Source: Nanobdellati archaeon
GTDB taxonomy: Archaea > B1Sed10-29 > WALL01 > WAMD01
Assembly (NCBI GenBank): GCA_015522495.1
Contig: WAMD01000002.1
Span: 1-19,267, forward strand
Length of the DNA: 19,267 bases
Reading direction: 5' to 3'
A program made the translations under genes and the position numbers. This document shows positions 14,063 to 19,267 of this stretch, in pieces; position 1 is the stretch's first letter; each line of letters starts with the position of its first letter. The notes below the pieces were generated by a model. The model worked only from the letters and a program-made list of their open reading frames with translations. It ran no database searches and had not been told where the DNA came from.

Positions 14063-14719
14063 ATGGACTGGATCTGGTTGGTCCCCCTGGTTCTAGGAGG
14101 CCTTGCATACGCAGGTAAATCACTGGATATAGAAGCAGCGCTGGTAGGGATTACCCTAGGGTACATGTTTTTGTACCTAGGTGTGGGATACCTGGTACTC
14201 ATACTAACATTCTTTATACTCGGGGTACTAGCTACAGAAACAGGTAAGAAAAAGAAAGAAACACTGGGGCTAGAAGAGGGTAAGAGGCACACTGGAAACG
14301 TTTTGAGTAATTCTGCATCTGCGCTGTTGTTTGCCATACTTGGATCACCTGCAGGTGTCGCATCTGCATTTTCATCTGCACTTGCAGACACATTCTCATC
14401 AGAAATAGGAGTCCTGTCTAAAAAGCCTCCAATATCCATACTAACCGGAAAAGAAGTGAAAGTCGGAGAAAACGGTGGAATAACCAGCCTCGGGTCGCTG
14501 TTTGCATTTATAGGCGCATTTATAATTGCTGCAACTGCTCTCTTATTTTGGGGGCCGTCAGTAGCGTGGTTGTCTTTTTGGTTCGGAGTGTTTGGTTGTA
14601 CCCTAGACTCTATACTAGGAGATGCATTTGAAAGAAGAGGATTGTGGGGAAACAATACTACAAACTTCTTGTCAACACTGGTGGCTGGCCTATTAGCATG
14701 GGCTATAACCATGCTATGA
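14063..14719 (+). CDS. DUF92/TMEM19 family membrane protein, VTE6-like
   Basis: I place the start at ATG 14063 (218 aa, MDWIWLVPLV), 10 nt after the S3Ae stop. The frame also opens at TTG 14033 inside S3Ae, which is less likely. The protein is polytopic, about six hydrophobic segments. The hallmark DUF92 motifs are present: GKRHTGNVLSNSASALLFA after the first helices, SSALADTFSSEIGVLSKKPP with conserved Asp/Glu, GENGGITSLGS, and the late GCTLDSILGDAFERRG. The characterised plant member VTE6 phosphorylates phytyl phosphate to the diphosphate. An archaeal member could act on geranylgeranyl or similar prenyl phosphates, which fits the mevalonate genes 350 bp away, but that substrate is my inference. 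The family name is confident. Confidence 0.9.
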   Translation: MDWIWLVPLVLGGLAYAGKSLDIEAALVGITLGYMFLYLGVGYLVLILTFFILGVLATETGKKKKETLGLEEGKRHTGNVLSNSASALLFAILGSPAGVASAFSSALADTFSSEIGVLSKKPPISILTGKEVKVGENGGITSLGSLFAFIGAFIIAATALLFWGPSVAWLSFWFGVFGCTLDSILGDAFERRGLWGNNTTNFLSTLVAGLLAWAITML

Positions 14720-14751
14720 ATAAAAACAATAATAGGGGTTGATTGGAGTTC

Positions 14752-14922
14752 TTACTTTGTCAATGCTCCTATGGTGTAGAGCAAACCAAAGAAGAAAACC
14801 AATACTGGCCACATACCAACCTGCAGGGTGAATACCCCTGCGTCCGCCAGTATGTACACTAAACCTACTATCAAAGGAATTATTCCAAGGGCCCACAGCC
14901 CAATCTTTTCCAACACTTCCAC
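14752..14922 (-). CDS. 56-aa membrane protein with two hydrophobic helices
   Basis: I read this by hand on the minus strand, from GTG 14922 to TAA 14754-14752. The first hydrophobic helix (LWALGIIPLIVGLVYIL) is followed by a short DAG-containing turn, and the second helix runs through MWPVLVFFFGLLYTIGAL to a terminal TK. The start is well supported: GGTGAT (plus-strand 14927-14932) lies four bases upstream, and a TATA box with BRE-like A/G run is ~35 nt upstream. I recognise no family. It faces the mevalonate-kinase operon across a shared 140-bp promoter region, so co-regulation is plausible, but its function cannot be read from the sequence. Confidence 0.72.
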   Translation of the reverse strand: MEVLEKIGLWALGIIPLIVGLVYILADAGVFTLQVGMWPVLVFFFGLLYTIGALTK

Positions 14923-14954
14923 TTCAATCACCTGTTTCTAGATATTCATAAATT

Positions 14955-15030
14955 GTTTATATACTTTTCGCTTTTTGTCATCAATAAATTCGCTGATAGA
15001 CGAATAGAAATGATAACTATTTTTATTAAA
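14955..15030. promoter_or_regulatory. Divergent promoters with an inverted repeat between them
   Basis: The minus-strand TATA is GTATATAAAC (14955-14964), preceded by AGCGAAAA. The plus-strand TATA is TATTTTTATTAAA (15018-15030). Between them ATTCG (14988-14992) and CGAAT (15001-15005) form an 18-bp inverted repeat with an 8-bp spacer. Placement between two promoters is where a repressor or activator dimer could control both directions; that use is inference. Confidence 0.45.
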
Positions 15031-15062
15031 CAAACATAAAAATGAATGAAATGGTGATTTGG

Positions 15063-16022
15063 ATGTGGACTGCTCCTGGCAATATATTCTTTTCAGGCGA
15101 ACATGCGGTTGTGTACGGGAGGCCAGCGATAGTTGCAAGTGTTGACCTGCGAACACGAGTCAATGTAAAGCAAAGAGATGACAACTTGATAATAGTTAAC
15201 TCAAAAGACCTCGGTATGGCTGAGATGATGATTAACGGGGAAAACAAGCAGGGGGAAGAGACGCTCCTACCTGTCCTCAACCTCATGGATAGCCTGGTCA
15301 CTAGGTCTGGCGCTAGAAGCGGGTTTGAAATAAACATAGAGTCAGATATACCTGTGGCCAGTGGAATGAGCTCATCTACCGCAGTTTCCTCAGCTATACT
15401 AGGAGCGCTAAATGAATTCCTTAACCTGGGGATTGAAAGGAGTGGTTACTTTGACATACTACACAGGTTCCAGACAGAAGTCCATGGAGGGAAAGCTAGT
15501 GGGTCAGAGATTTATTCATCTGTTTTTGGGGGGTTCAATTACCTTGAAAATAAAAATGGTAATCTAGTGGCAGAAAATCTGGGGGATTTTCCTATCTCTG
15601 TGGTTATAGCAGACACTAGAGTGAAAGCACCTACAAAGCTAACCGTGGGCTACCATGTTCCAAGCTTGATGGACAGATATCCAGAGATGGTTGAGAACGC
15701 ATTCGATGAAATAAAAGGGATCACAATCAAAATAAAAAAGGCAATAAAGGACAAGAACGTGGAAAAACTAGGTGCCCTGATGGACCAAAACCAAGGGATA
15801 CTTGAAGACTTGTATCTAAGCCATCCAAAGCTCGATGACTGTATAAACGAAGCCAGGAAGGCAGGTGCCCTAGGTGCCAAGCTCTCAGGAGGTGGCTGGG
15901 GAGGCATAATGTTCGCGTTGGTAAGGGAAGAAGATATCAATGACGTTGCCTCTGCGCTTGAGAAGACAGGGGCCAGGGTGATAAAGACAAGGATAGGAGT
16001 GAAGGGGTTGAGGAAAGAATGA
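15063..16022 (+). CDS. mvk: Mevalonate kinase (GHMP family)
   Basis: Mevalonate kinase makes 5-phosphomevalonate from mevalonate and ATP. I start it at ATG 15063 (319 aa), four bases after GGTGAT (15053-15058). The longer frame from 15042 begins at or before the expected transcription start. The N-terminal WTAPGNIFFSGEHAVVYGRPAI is GHMP motif 1 in mevalonate-kinase form. PVASGMSSSTAVSSA is motif 2, the phosphate-binding loop. KLSGGGWGGIMFAL is motif 3, with GGGWGG replacing the common GAGGGG or GGGFGG. In the HGGKASGSEIYSSVFGG segment, which aligns with HGxPSGxDNxxSxxGG of other members, the catalytic Asp position is Glu (about residue 149). Its stop overlaps the UbiX ATG (ATGA), then UbiD follows. 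Operon context supports the mevalonate assignment. Confidence 0.88.
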   Translation: MWTAPGNIFFSGEHAVVYGRPAIVASVDLRTRVNVKQRDDNLIIVNSKDLGMAEMMINGENKQGEETLLPVLNLMDSLVTRSGARSGFEINIESDIPVASGMSSSTAVSSAILGALNEFLNLGIERSGYFDILHRFQTEVHGGKASGSEIYSSVFGGFNYLENKNGNLVAENLGDFPISVVIADTRVKAPTKLTVGYHVPSLMDRYPEMVENAFDEIKGITIKIKKAIKDKNVEKLGALMDQNQGILEDLYLSHPKLDDCINEARKAGALGAKLSGGGWGGIMFALVREEDINDVASALEKTGARVIKTRIGVKGLRKE

Positions 16023-16588
16023 AAATACTAATAGCGGTAACAGGGGCAAGCGCATTGGAGGTAGCTGAAAAACTGGTCAACGAGCTAAAAGCGAGAAAGA
16101 ACCAGGTTTACCTTATTGTGACAGATGGAGCTAGGAAGCTAGCCAAAGAAGAGGGGTTTGATCTATCTGTTGTGGAAAGACTAGCTGATAAGATATACGA
16201 TAACTCAGACCTAGGTGCCAGCTTATCATCCTCAAGCAACCCCCCAGACGCAACGGTTGTCGTCCCAGCCAGCTTGAAGACAATAGGAAAGATAGCAAAC
16301 GGAATACAAGACGAACTAGTGATCAGGGTAGCGAATAACACACTAAGGCTGGGGAGGAAGCTTGTTGTCTGCCCCAGGGAAACCCCAGTATCAGCAATAG
16401 ACCTGGAGAACATGGCAAGGATTGCAAGGGCTGGCGGGATCATACTGCCCCTCAACATTGCATTCTACTTCAAGCCGAAGGGTATTGAAGACTTAATTAA
16501 CTTCATAGTTGGCAAGATAATGGATGTGTTGGAAATAGAGAACAACATATACGCAAAATGGAAACAGAATGATAATAACAGAAATTAA
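16019..16588 (+). CDS. ubiX: Flavin prenyltransferase UbiX
   Basis: UbiX attaches a dimethylallyl group to FMN, making prenylated FMN, the cofactor of UbiD-family decarboxylases. The 189-aa length is standard. The N-terminus MKILIAVTGASALEVAEKLV is the FMN-binding flavoprotein signature. PPDATVVVPASLKTIGKIANGIQDELVIRVANNTL carries the conserved Pro-Ala-Ser and Ile-Ala-x-Gly-Ile segments. LVVCPRETPVSAIDLENMARIARAGGIILP carries the PRETP loop that binds the phosphate-bearing donor. It starts inside the mevalonate kinase stop (ATGA overlap) and precedes ubiD by 28 nt, so it probably serves that enzyme directly. Confidence 0.95.
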   Translation: MKILIAVTGASALEVAEKLVNELKARKNQVYLIVTDGARKLAKEEGFDLSVVERLADKIYDNSDLGASLSSSSNPPDATVVVPASLKTIGKIANGIQDELVIRVANNTLRLGRKLVVCPRETPVSAIDLENMARIARAGGIILPLNIAFYFKPKGIEDLINFIVGKIMDVLEIENNIYAKWKQNDNNRN

Positions 16589-16616
16589 TGGATATGTGGA
16601 TTAGAAAGGTGATGGT

Positions 16617-17942
16617 ATGGTTAAGGACATTAGAACGTTTATAGATGAACTAGATAAATTAGGAGAGTTAGTCAGGATAGAACGACCAGTATCCAAGCAA
16701 TTCGAACTAGCAAAGGTGCAACATGCATTAGACGGAAGACCTGTTCTGTTTGAAAACATCGCTGAAAGCCCGGGCTGGCGAGTAGTGGGTAACCTAGTTT
16801 CAACGAGAGACCTGGTTGCGAAAGGCTTGGAAACAAAGAAAGAAGAGATTATCTTCAAGCTAGCGAATGCAATAGAGAACAGGAAGAAAAACCCTGTCAT
16901 TGATAATCTCCCTTCACAAGAGGTTGTGATAAAAGATCCAGATTTAGATGCGTTGCCAATAATCACGCATTATCCTACAGATGGCGGGCCGTATATTGCC
17001 AGTGCTGTATTCATAGTTAAAGATCCAGACTACGGCATAAACGCATGCTTCCACAGGTTGATGAAGGTAGGAAAGGATAAGTTCACGGCAAGGATAATAG
17101 AAAAGAGGGGAACAGATACTGCATTGCAAAAAGTGGATGGGGATCTAAAAGCAGTCATCGCCATAGGAAACCCAATCCACCTCCTTATAGCAGCCAGCAT
17201 CTCCCCTGCAAAGGGCGTAGATGAATTGGAAATTGCTCAAGCACTAGGTGACCTACCACTGGGTAAGGCATTGACCAGTGACTTGCCCGTTCCAGCCTAT
17301 TCTGAAGTAATACTGGAAGGGAGGATAACCAAAGCGAAAGATGTTGAGGGGCCGTTCGTTGATTTGACTGGGACCATTGACCACACAAGAGAACAACCAG
17401 TCGTAGAGATAGATATGATAACTCACAGAAAGAATCCCATCTGGCATTCCCTACTTCCAGCCAGTAACGAACACAAAATACTCATGGGAATGCCCAGGGA
17501 GCCTACGATCTATAAAGCAGTAAAAGACGTTGGGGTTGACGTGAAGAACGTCTTGATAAGCCCTGGTGGTTGCTCATGGCTTCACGGCATTGTCCAGATA
17601 AGAAAGCAATCTCCAGACGATCCTAAGAAGGCAATAGAAGCAGCCTTCTCTGGTCATAAATCAATGAAGCACTGCATCGTTGTGGATGAAGATATTAATA
17701 TCTACGACCCCCAGGACTTAGAATGGGCAATAGCGACTAGGTTCCAGGCAAGCAAGGACTTGTACGTTTTCCCTAACCAGCCAGGCTCCAGCCTAGACCC
17801 CAGCGGAGAGCACCCCCCAGGTGAGAAGGCCAGGACAGACAAAGCCGGTGTAGATGCGACAGTGCCAGATGGAAAAGACCCCAAGACGTTCAAAAGGCTG
17901 GTGATGGAAGGGGTTGACTTGGATGAGTACGTGAGGAAGTAG
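16617..17942 (+). CDS. ubiD: UbiD-family decarboxylase, likely anhydromevalonate phosphate decarboxylase
   Basis: UbiD enzymes decarboxylate unsaturated acids using prenylated FMN. At 441 aa this is of usual size. FVDELDKLGELVRI-type N-terminal sequence is followed by NACFHRLMKVGKDKFTARI, holding the conserved Arg near the flavin, and by KDVEGPFVDLTGTIDHTREQP, where Glu and Asp match the catalytic acids of the E-x4-E/D motif. HSLLPASNEHKILMGMPREP and ATRFQASKDLYVFPNQPGSSLDPS are also family features. In archaea, a UbiD homologue converts trans-anhydromevalonate 5-phosphate to isopentenyl phosphate (shown in Aeropyrum). Placement after mevalonate kinase and UbiX points to that role rather than ubiquinone synthesis. 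ATG 16617 has GGTGAT (16608-16613) three bases upstream. No phosphomevalonate dehydratase or isopentenyl phosphate kinase lies in this window. Confidence 0.9.
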   Translation: MVKDIRTFIDELDKLGELVRIERPVSKQFELAKVQHALDGRPVLFENIAESPGWRVVGNLVSTRDLVAKGLETKKEEIIFKLANAIENRKKNPVIDNLPSQEVVIKDPDLDALPIITHYPTDGGPYIASAVFIVKDPDYGINACFHRLMKVGKDKFTARIIEKRGTDTALQKVDGDLKAVIAIGNPIHLLIAASISPAKGVDELEIAQALGDLPLGKALTSDLPVPAYSEVILEGRITKAKDVEGPFVDLTGTIDHTREQPVVEIDMITHRKNPIWHSLLPASNEHKILMGMPREPTIYKAVKDVGVDVKNVLISPGGCSWLHGIVQIRKQSPDDPKKAIEAAFSGHKSMKHCIVVDEDINIYDPQDLEWAIATRFQASKDLYVFPNQPGSSLDPSGEHPPGEKARTDKAGVDATVPDGKDPKTFKRLVMEGVDLDEYVRK

Positions 17943-17984
17943 GTTAGATATAATTGAGTGCATAAACTGATATCCATATCTTCT

Positions 17985-18015
17985 TATCCTCCTTATCGCA
18001 TAGGATAGGAGGATA
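17985..18015 (+). terminator. Long imperfect hairpin after ubiD
   Basis: TATCCTCC (17985-17992) pairs with GGAGGATA (18008-18015), and TATC (17994-17997) pairs with GATA (18004-18007) inside it, a 12-bp stem with a single bulged T and a 6-nt loop. It lies 43 nt past the ubiD stop. It is not followed by a T-run, so it may be a transcript-end stabiliser rather than a terminator. Confidence 0.4.
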
Positions 18016-18032
18016 GGATAACATATAGTTAA

Positions 18033-18090
18033 TTTGGTCGGTTTTTCGACCATTTTGCTAGGATTTTGGTCGGTTTTTCGACCATTTTTT
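18033..18090 (+). terminator. Two identical 24-nt hairpin repeats, probable tandem terminator
   Basis: Two exact 24-nt copies start at 18033 and 18065. Each contains TGGTCG, a GTTTTT loop and CGACCA (stems 18035-18040/18047-18052 and 18067-18072/18079-18084), followed by TTTT or TTTTTT. They lie between the ubiD operon and a convergent ATPase gene, the position of a tandem terminator for plus-strand transcripts. Since each copy is itself palindromic they could instead be protein-binding sites or a mobile-repeat remnant. Confidence 0.5.
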
Positions 18091-18099
18091 ACTAAAATT

Positions 18100-19267
18100 C
18101 TAAAACAGACTAACCGTAATTAACTGTTCAGGTCTAATTAATAATGTGTTATCAAATCCTTTCAGTTGCTTCTTTGTTTTTCCGGGTCCACCTATCTCAA
18201 CAACAAGACCAGTCTTTCCTCTAATGTAGTAATCTGGTTGCCTCCTGGCGCCCTTTATTGTCCTAATATCAAATCCCCTCTGAACAAGCGAAAAAACTAC
18301 TAATTCTTCCCTCATTGCTCCTACACTTGGGTCTGTCGCAAGGACATGGTTAATGGAAACACGTAAGTTTGGGTGATAGAAAAGCATTTTTGGAGACCCC
18401 CTAACAAGCTTGGATCCCTTCCCATACGGGCGAATTATCTTGATGATCTGCATCTTCTCAAGCGCGTCCAATAGTTCATAAACGGTTGTTTTTGACACTT
18501 CAGTGATATTTGCCAGTGTATTCAAGCTCAAGTCCCCTGGTTCAGACGTCGCTAGGAATGTAAGTATCTTGTTCATGGCAAATGCCTTTTCCTGAGACAT
18601 CTTCAAGATTGACGGTGCGTCCTCATATATCGACTTTCTAATTGAATAGTACATAGCTTTAAGCGCATTGTCTGTGTCATAAACCATTGAGATAGGATAT
18701 CCCCCCACCTTTAGATATTCCTTGAAATAGGAATCAAGAGAGGGGGAATATTTTGCAACCTTCTCTAAGCTCTTTCTTTCACTCTTCCATTCATCTTTGG
18801 CAGAGATATTGAATGAATATTTCAGTTCTAAGAATTCCTTAAAACCCATGGGCTCAACCTGTATGAGCTCCTCCCTTCTCTCCGGGATCAGTGCAAGAGG
18901 AGCACTTCCAGAACAGACCAGCGTTACACTTGGGAACTCATCATATATCGCCTTAACGTCTCTTCTCCAATCAGGATACTTGTGAATCTCATCAACAAGG
19001 AGCAAGCTGTACCCTTCTGAAATCAGAGATTTTAACACATCGTACAGTTTCTCCTCAGATACTATAGGGCTGTCCACAGACAAGTACATTGCATTGCCTC
19101 TATGCTCATTAAACAACTGAAGCAGTAGCGTGGTCTTCCCAACCCCCCTAAATCCCCTAACAAGCTTTATGCGTGGTTCTTTGTGTATATTTGACTCTAA
19201 CCGTTTGAATACGTACCTAGGCGTTATTCCCTTAACGTTTTCACCAAGGCGTATAGCAGTTTTAAGC
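18100..19267 (-). CDS. AAA ATPase with DUF4143-like C-terminus (N-terminus cut by window edge)
   Basis: The frame is open to base 19267, so it starts outside the window; a TTG at 19116 is internal. Just before it reads KLVRGFRGVGKTTLLLQL, a Walker A P-loop, about 37 residues into the visible part. Walker B is LLLVDEIHKYPDW, followed by the sensor-like TLVCSGSAPL and the ELIQVEPMGFKEFLEL segment typical of COG1373/AAA_14 ATPases. A winged-helix-like region follows (SLNTLANITEVSKTTVYELLDAL). The C-terminal part (GFDIRTIKGARRQPDYYIRGKTGLVVEIGG) resembles DUF4143's nuclease-like fold, but the usual ExK Lys is a Gly in EIGG, so nuclease activity is doubtful. Such genes are common accessory ATPases of unknown role in archaea. 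The gene is convergent with ubiD. Confidence 0.85.
   Translation of the reverse strand, partial: LKTAIRLGENVKGITPRYVFKRLESNIHKEPRIKLVRGFRGVGKTTLLLQLFNEHRGNAMYLSVDSPIVSEEKLYDVLKSLISEGYSLLLVDEIHKYPDWRRDVKAIYDEFPSVTLVCSGSAPLALIPERREELIQVEPMGFKEFLELKYSFNISAKDEWKSERKSLEKVAKYSPSLDSYFKEYLKVGGYPISMVYDTDNALKAMYYSIRKSIYEDAPSILKMSQEKAFAMNKILTFLATSEPGDLSLNTLANITEVSKTTVYELLDALEKMQIIKIIRPYGKGSKLVRGSPKMLFYHPNLRVSINHVLATDPSVGAMREELVVFSLVQRGFDIRTIKGARRQPDYYIRGKTGLVVEIGGPGKTKKQLKGFDNTLLIRPEQLITVSLF

Noticed and set aside
14029..14712. 227-aa frame antisense to the whole DUF92 gene.
   Set aside because: The plus frame has all DUF92 motifs. The antisense product is Ser/Pro/Asn-rich without motifs and has no ribosome site; it is a mirror frame.
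15042..15062. Upstream ATG for mevalonate kinase.
   Set aside because: It lies at or before the expected transcription start, and the GGTGAT at 15053-15058 is placed for ATG 15063, which also gives the usual mevalonate-kinase N-terminus.
16617..17942. UbiD as part of ubiquinone synthesis.
   Set aside because: The operon with mevalonate kinase and the archaeal context favour the anhydromevalonate phosphate decarboxylase role; nothing else for quinone synthesis is in the window.
18033..18088. Possible CRISPR array of two repeats.
   Set aside because: Only two copies, an 8-nt spacer, palindromic with T-rich loop and tail, no cas genes nearby; a terminator or operator repeat is more likely.

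Overview
The window is a gene-dense piece (about 40% GC by eye, short intergenic gaps) of an archaeal chromosome. The archaeal assignment is firm: archaeal-type FEN-1 with a C-terminal PIP box, ribosomal proteins S15 and S3Ae, archaeal-type ArgS, a mevalonate kinase-UbiX-UbiD cluster, a tetraether-synthase-like radical SAM protein, and AT-rich TATA boxes about 26 nt before leaderless start codons. The many small or unrecognised proteins suggest a compact, possibly DPANN-type genome such as Aenigmarchaeota, but that placement is only inference.

Layout. 1-2400 (minus): a truncated YdjM/DUF457 membrane hydrolase, and upstream of it a 638-aa membrane-anchored protein with a GATase1/ThuA-like fold split by a helical insertion. 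2593-5930 (plus): a basic coiled-coil protein, FEN-1, an unknown helical protein and a PIN-domain protein; the last three form one overlapping or abutting unit. 5951-6187 (minus): a small membrane protein divergent from a beta-CASP metallo-beta-lactamase nuclease (6253-7185). 7278-8906 (plus): the Tes-like radical SAM protein, with its own promoter and a tandem repeat upstream. 8954-12195 (minus): an operon of an unknown protein, ArgS and a TraB-like protein. 12386-12766 (plus): a Mth938-like protein. 12898-14719 (plus): S15, a 43-aa micro-protein, S3Ae and a DUF92 membrane protein, preceded by a structured S15 leader. 14752-14922 (minus): a 56-aa two-helix membrane protein sharing a divergent promoter region with the 15063-17942 operon (mevalonate kinase, UbiX, UbiD). 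17943-18099: three hairpins, two of them exact repeats. 18100-19267 (minus): an AAA ATPase/DUF4143-type protein cut by the window edge.

How it fits together. Isoprenoid lipid metabolism is the main theme. Mevalonate kinase plus a UbiX/UbiD pair matches the archaeal modified mevalonate route, in which a UbiD-family enzyme decarboxylates trans-anhydromevalonate 5-phosphate using prenylated FMN made by UbiX. The Tes-like enzyme would act at the far end, joining lipid chains. The DUF92 protein belongs to the family of the plant phytyl-phosphate kinase VTE6 and may handle prenyl phosphates. The remainder is information processing (FEN-1, PIN, beta-CASP, ArgS, S15, S3Ae).

Translation signals fall into two classes. 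First genes of transcripts are often leaderless (TATA about 26 nt before the start). Internal genes, and genes with short leaders, carry a strong GGTGAT-type Shine-Dalgarno; this moves several starts inward from the longest open frame. No rRNA, tRNA, CRISPR array or insertion sequence was seen, and no gene-free stretch exceeds 300 bases.
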